Shown: positions 42,509-50,381 of the stretch, one piece after another
How the letters are laid out: each line of letters begins with the position of its first letter
Numbering within the stretch: the stretch's first letter is position 1
NCBI GenBank assembly: GCA_964618415.1
Contig: CAZUAT010000005.1
Coordinates: 1 to 64,000, forward strand
Reading direction: 5' to 3'
DNA from: JACTMI01 sp964618415
GTDB lineage: Bacteria > Acidobacteriota > Thermoanaerobaculia > Multivoradales > JAGPDF01
Length of the DNA stretch: 64,000 nucleotides
Position numbers and translations under genes: made by a program
The notes under the pieces: generated by a model
Databases searched by the model: none
The model's input: the letters and a program-made list of their open reading frames with translations, nothing else
Told to the model about the DNA's origin: nothing

Positions 42509-42534
42509 CGACCCCGGGCCGGAGCCCGGGGTCG
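42509..42534. terminator. Bidirectional intrinsic-type hairpin
   Basis: CGACCCCGGGC at 42509-42519 and GCCCGGGGTCG at 42524-42534 form a perfect 11-bp stem with the four-base loop CGGA. It starts directly after the sulfatase-fold gene stop and lies 51 bp downstream of the convergent etfA end, so it may serve both. Only short T/A runs flank it. Confidence 0.75.
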
Positions 42535-42584
42535 TTGGTGCGCCGAAAGCCGTTCAGACGGTTGCCCGCCTCCCCCGGCTCCTA

Positions 42585-43565
42585 CTACCCCTTCAGTTCG
42601 GTGATCGCAGCGGCGAGGGCCGGCACGATCTCGTGCAGGTCGCCGACGATGCCGTAGTGAGCGACCTTGAAGATCGGCGCGCCGGCGTCCTTGTTGATGG
42701 CGACGATTACCGACGATCCCTTCATGCCGACCAGGTGCTGGATCGCACCCGAGATTCCGATCGCCAGGTAGAGCTTCGGAGTCACGGTCTGCCCGCTCGA
42801 ACCGATCTGGCGGTCGCGCGGCAGCCAGCCACTGTCGATCACCGGCCGACTGGCCCCGATCTCGGCGCCGAGCAGCTTGGCCAGCGCCTCGACGGCGCCC
42901 ATCCTGTCGGCCCCGCCGACTCCCCGGCCGACGGCGACGATCACCTCGGCCTTGCCGAGATCGACCGTGTCGGCCGCCGCCTGCTCGGTACCGAGGATCT
43001 CGCGGTCGGCCTGCACGGCCACCAGGTCGACCTCGAGCGGTGTCACCGGAGCACTGCCGGCGGCGCAGCCGTCGGCCGGAAAGGCGCCCGATTGCAGCGT
43101 CACCAGCGCCGGACCGGACCCCCTGAGCCGCACTCGCGCGGTCAGCTTGCCCTCCAGCACCGGGCGCCGGAAAACCAGGCCGTCGGCGCCGTCTTCGAAA
43201 CCGACCGCTTCCGGCAGATGCGCCGCGTCGAGCGCGCGGGCCAGCGCCGGGACGAACTCGCACGACTGATAGGTGTGCGGAAACAGGACGAACTCCGGCT
43301 GCGCGGCCGCGAGCGCCGGCAGCAGCGCCGCCGTCCAGGCCCCAGGCGTGTACCCGGCGAGCACTGGCGCGTCCGCGACCCGCACCGCCTCGAGGTCCCA
43401 GCCAGCCGCTTCAGCGGCCAGTCCATCGACACCGCTGCCCAGCAGCACCGCAGTCGCCTTGGCACCGCTGCGCGCGGCCAGCCGCTGCGCCGCGGCCACC
43501 GCCTCGCGCGACATGCGATGGAACTTGCCGTCGCGATGCTGCAGGACTACCCAAACGCCGGCCAT
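42585..43565 (-). CDS. etfA: Electron transfer flavoprotein subunit alpha
   Basis: FAD-binding subunit of electron transfer flavoprotein, which carries electrons from acyl-CoA and other dehydrogenases to the quinone pool; 326 residues. The N-terminal domain contains FPHTYQSCEFVPALA-type sequence, and the C-terminal FAD domain carries GSSGQTVTPKLYLAIGISG followed by QHLVGMK and INKDAGAPIF, the established signature. It starts on the etfB stop (TGATG, 1-bp overlap). No ETF-quinone oxidoreductase gene is in the window. Nothing suggests a bifurcating variant, but this cannot be excluded. Confidence 0.95.
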   Translation of the reverse strand: MAGVWVVLQHRDGKFHRMSREAVAAAQRLAARSGAKATAVLLGSGVDGLAAEAAGWDLEAVRVADAPVLAGYTPGAWTAALLPALAAAQPEFVLFPHTYQSCEFVPALARALDAAHLPEAVGFEDGADGLVFRRPVLEGKLTARVRLRGSGPALVTLQSGAFPADGCAAGSAPVTPLEVDLVAVQADREILGTEQAAADTVDLGKAEVIVAVGRGVGGADRMGAVEALAKLLGAEIGASRPVIDSGWLPRDRQIGSSGQTVTPKLYLAIGISGAIQHLVGMKGSSVIVAINKDAGAPIFKVAHYGIVGDLHEIVPALAAAITELKG

Positions 43566-44365
43566 CAGAACACCCTCGCTTCCGACCGCAGCTTGCCGGC
43601 CAGTTCCCGCGCCGCCGTCGCCGGATCGCCTTCGAAGATCTGGGCGCCAGCCCCCGCCTCCGGGAAGGCGACCGAGAGGACTTCGATCCGCGCTGCCGCG
43701 GCGCCCACGTGCTCCGGCGCCAGCCCGATGTCGGCCGGCGCGACGCTGGCGATCTCCTTCTTCTTGGCCGCCATGATTCCCTTGAGTGACGCGTAACGCG
43801 GCTGATGAATGCCCGCCTGGACTTCCACCACCGCGGGGGTGGGCAGGCGCAGGATCTCGTTGACTCCGCTCTCCATCTCCCTCACCACGCGCAGCGCTCC
43901 GCCCCCGGCGTCCGGCTCGATCCCCATCACCAGCCAGGCGTGGGGCCAGCCCAGGTGGCCGGCGATCACCGTCCCGGTGGCCCCGAACCCGCTGTCACTC
44001 GACTGCGAACCGGTCAGCACGAGGTCGAACGACTCCCGGGCGATGGCCGCCGCCAGCGCACGGCCGGTCGCCGCGGCATCGCCGCCCTGGAATGCGGGAT
44101 CGGCCAGGTGCACGGCGCGCGCGGCACCGAGAGCCAGCGTCTTGCGCAGCGCCTCGCGGACCCGGTCCGGGCCGAGGCTGAACACGACCACTTCAGATCC
44201 GTCGCCGGCGCCCTCAGCCAGGCGCAGCGCCGCCTCGAGTGCGCACTCGTCGCTCTCGTTGATGACGAACGGCAGGTCCTCCTCGTCGATCCACCGACCG
44301 TCGCGAGCGATCCGCAACCGCGAGCCGGTGTCCGGGACCTGTTTGACGCATACCGCGATCTTCAT
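43565..44365 (-). CDS. etfB: Electron transfer flavoprotein subunit beta
   Basis: AMP-binding partner of EtfA, 266 residues. MKIAVCVKQVPDTGSRLRI is the classical N-terminus. NESDECALEAALRLAE, VLTGSQSSDSGFGATG and the recognition-loop region with REMESGVNEILRLPTPAVVEVQ follow. The ATG at 44365 faces the divergent tolQ start at 44519, so the 153-bp gap should hold promoters in both directions. Together with etfA it points to fatty- or amino-acid oxidation feeding a respiratory chain. Confidence 0.95.
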   Translation of the reverse strand: MKIAVCVKQVPDTGSRLRIARDGRWIDEEDLPFVINESDECALEAALRLAEGAGDGSEVVVFSLGPDRVREALRKTLALGAARAVHLADPAFQGGDAAATGRALAAAIARESFDLVLTGSQSSDSGFGATGTVIAGHLGWPHAWLVMGIEPDAGGGALRVVREMESGVNEILRLPTPAVVEVQAGIHQPRYASLKGIMAAKKKEIASVAPADIGLAPEHVGAAAARIEVLSVAFPEAGAGAQIFEGDPATAARELAGKLRSEARVF

Positions 44366-44466
44366 CCTGCACTTCCCCTTTCCGATCCCCGAAACTTAGG
44401 ATGCCGCCCCGACCCGAGTCAACGGCGCGCGACCCCGTCGGATCGCTCGCAGGCGCAACATGTGCA

Positions 44467-44496
44467 TGGACACCCGCCGGAGGCGCATGCTACGTT
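44467..44496 (+). promoter_or_regulatory. Putative tol operon promoter
   Basis: TGGACA at 44467-44472 and TACGTT at 44491-44496 with an 18-bp spacer, 23 bp before the tolQ ATG. It lies in the divergent etfB-tolQ gap. The match is fair rather than strong. Confidence 0.45.
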
Positions 44497-44518
44497 TCGC
44501 CGACTCGCGAGGATCCGA

Positions 44519-45247
44519 ATGCTCGAGCCCGTCACACCCATCCTGACTTCAGCGACGACGCTTCCCGGGGGCGGAATCCTCAGGGCTTTTCTCGATTCGG
44601 GCCCGATGGCGCTCGTCGTGTTCGGGTCGCTCGCCTTTCTTTCGGTCGGCTCGTGGGCGATCCTGCTCTGGAAGTTGCTGTTCCTGCGCCGGGCGCGCGG
44701 ACACAGCCGCCGTTTCCTCGAGACCTTTCGCAACAGCAAGCGCTTCAACGAAGTCAGCGCCGCGACTGCACGGGTGGCGACCTCGCCCCTGGTCGGTGTT
44801 TTCCAGGCCGGCTACGCGGAGATCGACGGCCAGATCCGCGCCCAGGCCGACGACCCGGCCGCCGAGAAGGGGCGATATCGGATCCGCTCCCTGGCAGGAG
44901 TAGAGCGCTCGCTGCGCCGCGCCATCGCCGTGGAGATGCAGACCATCGTGCGCGGCGCGTCGTTCCTGGCCACCACCGCCGCTTCCGCGCCGTTCATCGG
45001 CCTGTTTGGCACGGTGTGGGGGATCATGCGGGCGTTCGAGGACATCGGGCGGACCGGCTCGACCTCGCTGGTCGCCGTAGCGCCCGGTATCGCCGAGGCG
45101 CTGGTCAATACCGCGGCCGGCCTCGCGGCCGCCATCCCGGCGCTGATCGGCTACAACTACCTCGGCGGGCAGTTCAAGCGGCTGCGAGCGTTGATGGAGG
45201 ATTTCGCGCTCGAGTTCATGAACCTTTCCGAGCGCAACTTCACCTGA
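44519..45247 (+). CDS. tolQ: TolQ/ExbB-type proton channel protein
   Basis: Inner-membrane proton channel subunit that, with TolR, energises the Tol-Pal envelope constriction system; 242 residues. A first helix (about 28-50, MALVVFGSLAFLSVGSWAILL) and two later ones around ATTAASAPFIGLFGTVWGIM and NTAAGLAAAIPALIGYNYL match the MotA/TolQ/ExbB domain. The frame is open far upstream as a shadow of etfB, but the ATG at 44519 has GAGGA at about 44509. tolR follows 4 bp after the stop. The presence of tolB, pal and cpoB downstream favours TolQ over ExbB. Confidence 0.92.
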   Translation: MLEPVTPILTSATTLPGGGILRAFLDSGPMALVVFGSLAFLSVGSWAILLWKLLFLRRARGHSRRFLETFRNSKRFNEVSAATARVATSPLVGVFQAGYAEIDGQIRAQADDPAAEKGRYRIRSLAGVERSLRRAIAVEMQTIVRGASFLATTAASAPFIGLFGTVWGIMRAFEDIGRTGSTSLVAVAPGIAEALVNTAAGLAAAIPALIGYNYLGGQFKRLRALMEDFALEFMNLSERNFT

Positions 45248-45251
45248 GCCG

Positions 45252-45686
45252 ATGTCGTTCCTGGTCGGCGGTGACGACGAGGAAGTACTCTCCGACATCA
45301 ACATCACGCCGCTCGTCGACGTGATGCTGGTGCTGCTGATCATCTTCATGATCACCGCGCCGATGCTGCATCAGGGAATCGAGGTGGCGCTACCGCGCTC
45401 GGAGGCGCCGGCCATCCCGAATCGCGCCTCCGACCCGATTGTCCTGTCGATCAACCGGGACGGCCTCATCTACCTGCGCGACCAGCCGGTCCACCCCACC
45501 AAGCTGATCGAGGTCCTGACACCGGTGCTTCGCGGTCGTACCGACGAGACGGTCTTTCTCAAGGGCGACCGGGACGTGCCGTACGGGCGCGTGATCGAAG
45601 TCCTCGACACGCTTCACCGCGGCGGCATCGTGAAGGTGGGTATGGTCACCGAGCGCCCCGACCCGGTTCCGCGCGCGCGGCGCTGA
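45252..45686 (+). CDS. tolR: TolR/ExbD-type protein
   Basis: Single-helix inner-membrane protein of 144 residues working with TolQ. The membrane segment VDVMLVLLIIFMITAPML (residues about 19-36) has the essential aspartate (LVDVMLVLL) for proton transfer. The periplasmic part (SINRDGLIYL, LRGRTDETVFLKGDRDVPYG, VIEVLDTLHRGGI) is regular. Normal length. It is 4 bp from tolQ and 3 bp from the tolA-like gene. Confidence 0.93.
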   Translation: MSFLVGGDDEEVLSDINITPLVDVMLVLLIIFMITAPMLHQGIEVALPRSEAPAIPNRASDPIVLSINRDGLIYLRDQPVHPTKLIEVLTPVLRGRTDETVFLKGDRDVPYGRVIEVLDTLHRGGIVKVGMVTERPDPVPRARR

Positions 45687-45689
45687 GCG

Positions 45690-46427
45690 ATGAGCGACGC
45701 CGTCTCGACACTGCTCGACCGCCGTCGCGAAGGGGCGGGGCGGCGCGCGCTGGGCCGGGCCACCGGGCTGGCTCTGGCGCTGCACCTGCTCGTTGCCACC
45801 GCCGCTCTCGTGCTGCCGAGCCTGCTCGCCAAGCCGGTCGAGCCGCCGCGCTACGTGGCGGTCCAGATCGTGCCGGCGGCGCGGCTGGGCGTCGAGAATC
45901 CCAGGCCGGCACCCCGTCCGCCCAAGCCGACCCGCCCCGAACCGGTCCCGGAGACGCCGAAGGTCTCCGAACAGGCCCCGGTCCTGGAGGACCGGAAGGC
46001 GAAGCCGGCGCCGCAGCCTCCGGCTCCGACGCCCGAGCCCCAGAGCGCTCCGTCCCCGGCGGCCGAGCCGGATACCCCGCCCGAGGTGCAGGGGCGGCAG
46101 GACGGCAATGCCAGCGGCCTCTCGCTCGGCGCCGCGGTCGCGGGTTTCGACAATCCGGACTTCACCTACGGCTACTACGTCGACCAGATGCTCGCCAAGA
46201 TCTCGGACAACTGGGTCCGTCCGCCCGTCGGCTCGGGCGTCGAGGCCCGGCTCCACTTCAACATCGAGCGCGACGGCAGGATTACTGATCTGAGAATCGC
46301 CGAATCGTCGGGTATCAACGGATTCGATCTCGCCGCGCTGCGCGCCGTACAATCGGCCTCCCCGCTGCCGCCGTTGCCTCGCGCCTTTCGCGAGCCGACG
46401 CTGGGAGTCAACCTGATCGTTCGCTGA
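45690..46427 (+). CDS. tolA: TolA/TonB-like energy transducer
   Basis: Bitopic periplasm-spanning protein of 245 residues: N-terminal membrane helix (LALALHLLVATAALVLPSLL, about 26-45), a proline-rich spacer (RPAPRPPKPTRPEPVPETPK, about 72-92), and a C-terminal TonB/TolA domain (NWVRPPVGSGVEARLHFNIERDG cited in part; SSGINGFDLAALRAVQSASPLPPLP). The Pro-rich spacer is TonB-like, whereas classic TolA has a long Ala/Lys helix, but position among tolQ, tolR, tolB and pal supports the TolA role. Its last codons contain a tandem duplicate of GATCGTTCGCT. Confidence 0.85.
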   Translation: MSDAVSTLLDRRREGAGRRALGRATGLALALHLLVATAALVLPSLLAKPVEPPRYVAVQIVPAARLGVENPRPAPRPPKPTRPEPVPETPKVSEQAPVLEDRKAKPAPQPPAPTPEPQSAPSPAAEPDTPPEVQGRQDGNASGLSLGAAVAGFDNPDFTYGYYVDQMLAKISDNWVRPPVGSGVEARLHFNIERDGRITDLRIAESSGINGFDLAALRAVQSASPLPPLPRAFREPTLGVNLIVR

Positions 46428-46450
46428 TCGTTCGCTGAAGGAGTTTCGAC

Positions 46451-47848
46451 TTGAACCACCGACCCGTCCCGGTCCGCGTGCTTGCCGCCGTCCCCCTGCT
46501 CCTGCTGCTGGCCGGAGGCGCCGGAGGCCAGAGCGCCACTGCCCAGGCCCCTGCCCCGCAGCCGCCGGGTGCTCCCGCGGACCTGCCGCCGGCCGCCGGC
46601 CAGGGAATCACGGTCGTGCTCGACAAGGGCAGCGAGGTGCCGGTCATCGGGCTGGCCATTCCGGCTCTGCCCGGCCTCTCGGCGCTCACCGGCACGGCCG
46701 CGAACGCGGCCCGGGAGCTCGACCAGACGCTGCGGCGCGACCTCGAGCGGACGGGCGTCTTCCAGATCCTCGGACCCGACGAGCTGAGCGTCCTCACGGT
46801 GACCGGCGATCTGGAGCGGGACGCCGATCAGTACCGGTCGCTGGGCGCTGCCATGCTGCTGCAGCACGAGGTCCGCGTCGAAGGGGACCGCCTCGTCCTC
46901 GAGGGGCGCCTGATCGACCTGGCCAGCCGCCAGACGATCGTCGGCAAGCGTTACCGCGGGACATTCGACCTGGCGCGGCGGATCGCCCACACGCTGGCCG
47001 ACGAGATCGTGCTCTTCCTGACCTCGCGCCGCGGCATCGCGCTCACCTCGATCGCCTTTGTTTCCGACCGCGACGGATCCAAGGAGATCTACCTGATGGA
47101 TTACGACGGCCACGACCAGCGGCCGGTCACTGCCCACAAGTCGATCTCGATGAGCCCGGCGTGGGGCGGACCGGCCGACCAGCTCGCCTACGTCTCGTTC
47201 TTCGGCGGCCAGGGTCCGGCTCTCTATCTCGCCAACATCGCCACCGGGCGCAAGACGCCCCTGGTCACCGACGGCACTCTCAACGCCTCCCCGGCGGTCT
47301 CACCCGACGGACGGATGGTCGCATTCGCGCGCGCCGTGGGCGCCAACATCGAGGTGTTCGTCTGTCAGCGCGACGGTTCGGGAGTGCGCCGCCTTACCAA
47401 CTCCGGCGGCATCGACACCAACCCGGCCTGGAGCCCCTCCGGTCAGGAGATCGCCTTCACCTCGAGTCGCGCCGGTTCGCCGCAGATCTACGTCATGGAT
47501 CGCGAGGGGACGAACGTCCGCCGCGTGACCTTCCAGGGCGACTACAACGACGGCGCGTCGTGGAGCCCGGACGGGACCCGCCTGGCGTTCGCGACGCGGG
47601 CCGAGCGCAACAGGTTCGACATCGCAGTACTCGACCTGGTGACCCTGCAGAGCGTCCGTCTCACCTCCGGCGGCGGGTCCAACGAGGCGCCCTCGTTCTC
47701 CCCGGACGGGCGACGGATCGCCTTCCAGTCCACCCGCACCGGCACGCCCCAGATCTTCACCATCGAGGCGCGGGCCGGGGCGGAGGTGGAACAGCTCACG
47801 AGCGTCGGCGCCAACTCCTCTCCGGACTGGTCCGGCTATGCGCCGTGA
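46451..47848 (+). CDS. tolB: Tol-Pal system beta-propeller protein TolB
   Basis: Periplasmic partner of Pal, 465 residues. A signal peptide (VLAAVPLLLLLAGGAGG) and an Ala/Pro-rich segment precede the N-terminal alpha/beta domain (LRRDLERTGVFQILG). A six-bladed propeller of PD40 repeats follows, with recurring SPDGRMVAFA, SPSGQEIAFTS, SPDGTRLAFAT and SPDGRRIAFQS. The TTG start is supported by GAAGGAG at 46436-46442. Length fits the family (about 430) plus an N-terminal extension of about 30. Confidence 0.94.
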   Translation: MNHRPVPVRVLAAVPLLLLLAGGAGGQSATAQAPAPQPPGAPADLPPAAGQGITVVLDKGSEVPVIGLAIPALPGLSALTGTAANAARELDQTLRRDLERTGVFQILGPDELSVLTVTGDLERDADQYRSLGAAMLLQHEVRVEGDRLVLEGRLIDLASRQTIVGKRYRGTFDLARRIAHTLADEIVLFLTSRRGIALTSIAFVSDRDGSKEIYLMDYDGHDQRPVTAHKSISMSPAWGGPADQLAYVSFFGGQGPALYLANIATGRKTPLVTDGTLNASPAVSPDGRMVAFARAVGANIEVFVCQRDGSGVRRLTNSGGIDTNPAWSPSGQEIAFTSSRAGSPQIYVMDREGTNVRRVTFQGDYNDGASWSPDGTRLAFATRAERNRFDIAVLDLVTLQSVRLTSGGGSNEAPSFSPDGRRIAFQSTRTGTPQIFTIEARAGAEVEQLTSVGANSSPDWSGYAP

Positions 47849-47896
47849 CGCGGTCGCGCCGGCGCCGACAAACACCGCCAATCGTGACATCTGCCG

Positions 47897-47925
47897 TTGA
47901 GGATCGGAACGGAATTTGCTAACTT
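47897..47925 (+). promoter_or_regulatory. Putative internal promoter before pal (extended -10)
   Basis: TTGAGG at 47897-47902, a 17-bp spacer and TAACTT at 47920-47925, preceded by TGC that makes an extended -10. It lies in the 135-bp gap between tolB and pal, so pal and cpoB could be transcribed separately from tolQRAB. Confidence 0.55.
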
Positions 47926-47983
47926 GACACCGCACGAACAACTCGGCGCACCGAGCGGTGTGCCTTTCGAAGGGGGATCACCC

Positions 47984-48565
47984 ATGACACTCGGAAACCG
48001 CCGCTGGATCGTCGCCCTGTGCGCCCTGGCGCTGATCGTCGTGCTGCCGGGCTGCAAGCAGAAGCCGAAGACGGCCGACCTCGATGCGAGCACGGTCACC
48101 ACGCCGGCCGACCCGGCGACGGATGTCGATCCGCGCGCTCAGGCTGAACCGATGGATGCGACTCCCGATCCGCTCGCCGGTGACATCGCCGCGGTCAACG
48201 AGTACCTGGCCGCCAACGGCCTGCTGGGCGACGTCTACTTCGACTTCGATCGTTCCGACCTGCGCGAGGACTCGCGCGCCCGGCTGGCCCGCAACGCCGA
48301 GTGGCTGCGCGCTCACCCGGAATTCGAGGTCACGCTCGAGGGTCACTGTGACGAGCGCGGCACCAACGAGTACAACCTCGCCCTCGGCGAGCGCCGCGCG
48401 GCGGCCGCCAAGGACTACCTCACCTCACTGGGCGTGGCAGCATCGCGCCTCCGGACCCTCTCGTACGGCGAGGAGCGCCCGCAGTGCGCGGGGAGCGACG
48501 AGTCGTGCTGGTCGCGCAACCGCCGCGCTCACTTCCTGGTCACCGGACGGACGAACGCCGGCTGA
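47984..48565 (+). CDS. pal: Peptidoglycan-associated lipoprotein Pal
   Basis: Outer-membrane lipoprotein that binds peptidoglycan and TolB, 193 residues. The lipobox is LPGC with C24. A short linker leads to the OmpA-like domain: VYFDFDRSDLREDSR, then LEGHCDERGTNEYNLALGERRA with the diaminopimelate-binding Asp and Arg, and the closing SYGEERP. The ATG at 47984 has AAGGGGG upstream; a frame extending to 47897 would begin inside the predicted promoter and is not used. Confidence 0.95.
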   Translation: MTLGNRRWIVALCALALIVVLPGCKQKPKTADLDASTVTTPADPATDVDPRAQAEPMDATPDPLAGDIAAVNEYLAANGLLGDVYFDFDRSDLREDSRARLARNAEWLRAHPEFEVTLEGHCDERGTNEYNLALGERRAAAAKDYLTSLGVAASRLRTLSYGEERPQCAGSDESCWSRNRRAHFLVTGRTNAG

Positions 48566-48597
48566 TCGAGTCGGCTCGAACATTTCCCGAGGATCCG

Positions 48598-49392
48598 ATG
48601 AACCGTCACCTCCTTTCTGCTCTGCTGCCGCTGGCACTCGTGACCGGTGGCTGCGTCTCGTCGTCCGACATCGACGAACTGCGCGCCCAGCTGGCGGAGA
48701 TCCAGCGGCAGGTCCTGCAGATTCAGATGCAGACCTCGAGCAAGGAGGAGGTGGCGCATCTGAACGAGAGCCTGCGCGAGCAGACCGACAAGCTGCTGCG
48801 GGCCGAGGCAGATATGCGCGCCGATCTCGGATCCCTGTCGAGCCAGATCTCGACGCTGCAGGGCCAGCTCGAGGACACGAACTATCGCCTCGGCCAGCTG
48901 TCGCAGCAGATCGCCTCGACCAATCAGGATCTGCGGGCGGTGCGCAGCGCCGCCCCGCCCGGTCCGGACGGCACCACTGCCCCGATCTCGGCGACCGATC
49001 CGGCGGCGCTCTACCAGACCTCCTACAGCGACTATCTGCGCGGCAACTACGACCTCGCCCTGCTCGGCTTCCGCCAGTATCTCGAGGCGTTTCCGGACAC
49101 GGACCTGGCCGATAACGCCTCGTACTGGATTGGCGAGTGCTACTACCGGCAGCAGAAGTACGCCGAGGCCATCGCCGAGTACGACCAGGTCTTCGCCCGC
49201 TGGCCGCGCAGCGACAAGACGGCGAGCGCCCTGCTCAAGAAGGGGTACGCGCTGATCGAGCTCGGTCGCCGGGCGGACGGAGTGGCGCGGCTGCAGGAGG
49301 TGATTTCCACCTTCCCGAACTCGGACGAGGCCAACCTCGCCCGCCAGCGCCTCCAGAGCCTCGGGGTTGCGGCTCCGGCCGCGCGCCGCTAG
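48598..49392 (+). CDS. cpoB: Tol-Pal system protein CpoB/YbgF-like
   Basis: Periplasmic coordinator of peptidoglycan synthesis with Tol-Pal, 264 residues. It has a lipoprotein-like signal (LVTGGC, C19), which differs from the soluble E. coli CpoB. A coiled-coil trimerisation region follows (IDELRAQLAEIQRQVLQIQMQ and SLSSQISTLQGQLEDTN, about 24-105). The C-terminus has TPR repeats (YQTSYSDYLRGNYDLALLGF; YWIGECYYRQQKYAEAIAEYDQ). The ATG at 48598 is chosen because upstream codons only shadow pal. It closes the tol-pal set. Confidence 0.9.
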   Translation: MNRHLLSALLPLALVTGGCVSSSDIDELRAQLAEIQRQVLQIQMQTSSKEEVAHLNESLREQTDKLLRAEADMRADLGSLSSQISTLQGQLEDTNYRLGQLSQQIASTNQDLRAVRSAAPPGPDGTTAPISATDPAALYQTSYSDYLRGNYDLALLGFRQYLEAFPDTDLADNASYWIGECYYRQQKYAEAIAEYDQVFARWPRSDKTASALLKKGYALIELGRRADGVARLQEVISTFPNSDEANLARQRLQSLGVAAPAARR

Positions 49393-49395
49393 AAT
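49367..49395 (+). promoter_or_regulatory. Putative rpsT promoter
   Basis: TTGCGG at 49367-49372, a 17-bp spacer and TAGAAT at 49390-49395. It overlaps the end of cpoB and precedes rpsT by about 110 bp, giving rpsT its own transcript with an untranslated leader of about 100 nt. Confidence 0.55.
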
Positions 49396-49502
49396 TCCCG
49401 CTTCCTGCGCCTGGCCGCAAACGTCCGCTCCCCTGCGGGCGGCGGCGACCACGGTCGAACCCGAACAGAGCGGCCCTGCGGGGACCGCAAGGAGTTTTTC
49501 AG

Positions 49503-49769
49503 ATGGCGAATTCCAAGTCGGCCAAGAAGCGCGCCGCCAAGTCAGCCCTGCAGCGGGAGAAGAACCGGGCTGCCCGCTCGACCATGCGCACCGCGGTCAA
49601 GAAGGTCCGCAAGGCGGTGGGACGCGGCGACCTGCAGGCGGCCGAAGCGCTCCTGCCCGCGGCGATCTCGGTCGTCGATCGCACGGCGCAGAAGGGCGTC
49701 GTCCACCGCAATACCGCGGCCCGGACGAAGTCCCGTCTCACCGCGGCCGTTCGCAAGGCCGCGCAGTAA
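49503..49769 (+). CDS. rpsT: 30S ribosomal protein S20
   Basis: Primary 16S rRNA-binding protein, 88 residues, nearly all Lys/Arg/Ala helix: MANSKSAKKRAAKSAL at the start, KKVRKAVGRGDLQAAE in the middle and KGVVHRNTAARTKSRL near the end, all family-typical. AAGGAG lies 8 bp before the ATG. The frame is open upstream as a shadow of cpoB. The roughly 100-nt leader could hold autoregulation, as known for S20 in E. coli, but no specific structure is evident. A strong terminator follows. Confidence 0.96.
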   Translation: MANSKSAKKRAAKSALQREKNRAARSTMRTAVKKVRKAVGRGDLQAAEALLPAAISVVDRTAQKGVVHRNTAARTKSRLTAAVRKAAQ

Positions 49770-49800
49770 TCCCCCGCAGCGACCTGGCCTGAGACCCAAG

Positions 49801-49826
49801 CCCGGCGCCCGGCGGTGCCGGGTTTT
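49801..49826 (+). terminator. Intrinsic terminator of rpsT
   Basis: CCCGGCGCC at 49801-49809 pairs (one G-T pair) with GGTGCCGGG at 49814-49822 around a four-base loop, followed by TTTT at 49823-49826. It is 31 bp after the rpsT stop and is a classical rho-independent terminator. The convergent lptE ends 31 bp further on. Confidence 0.85.
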
Positions 49827-49856
49827 GCCGTGTTCAGACTCCGCCGCCCAGCGAGC

Positions 49857-50381
49857 TCAGAACCCTTCGAGCAGGTCGGTGACCATCGTCTCGGCGAACT
49901 TGGTGGCAGTCGCCTCGATGGCCGGGGTCTCGCGGTCGAAGTAGCCGAGCTCCGAAGCCTCCAGACGGTAGCTGTCGCGGAACTGGTAGCGGTCGTTCTC
50001 CCACAGCACGCGCTCCGGGTCGAGCTGCCGGAACTGCACCTGGACCGTGATCAGGATCTCGTACTCGGTCGCCCGCCCCTGCCCGTCGTACGACACCGGG
50101 CGGACGTTGAAGTTCGAGACGCCGCCGGAGATCACCGCGTCGGCCGCCCCTTCCTCCCCGGTGAGCACTTCGAAGCGACGCCGCGTCACCAGCTCGTCGG
50201 CCAGGGCGCGGGTCAGGATCTGCTCGACCTGGACGCGGCTGGTCCGGTTTTCGAGCGGCTCGAGGCGGACCACCCGGATGGTGTCCGGAATGTTCGAGGC
50301 CGTGCCCACGAGCCGGTAGCCGCAGCCGGGCAGACCGACGACCACCAGGAGCAGGAGGGGCAAGATTCGGCGCAGGCGCAT
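49857..50381 (-). CDS. lptE: LPS assembly lipoprotein LptE-like
   Basis: Outer-membrane lipoprotein that plugs and matures the LptD barrel, 174 residues. Lipobox LPGC (C20) is followed at once by GYRLVG, the LptE hallmark. The remaining chain shows LEPLENRTSRVQVEQILTRAL, VSNFNVRPVSYD and a C-terminal helix EATATKFAETMVTDLLEGF (cited in part). Its position after leuS, with a TGATG junction, is the conserved one. lptD is not in the window. Confidence 0.88.
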   Translation of the reverse strand: MRLRRILPLLLLVVVGLPGCGYRLVGTASNIPDTIRVVRLEPLENRTSRVQVEQILTRALADELVTRRRFEVLTGEEGAADAVISGGVSNFNVRPVSYDGQGRATEYEILITVQVQFRQLDPERVLWENDRYQFRDSYRLEASELGYFDRETPAIEATATKFAETMVTDLLEGF

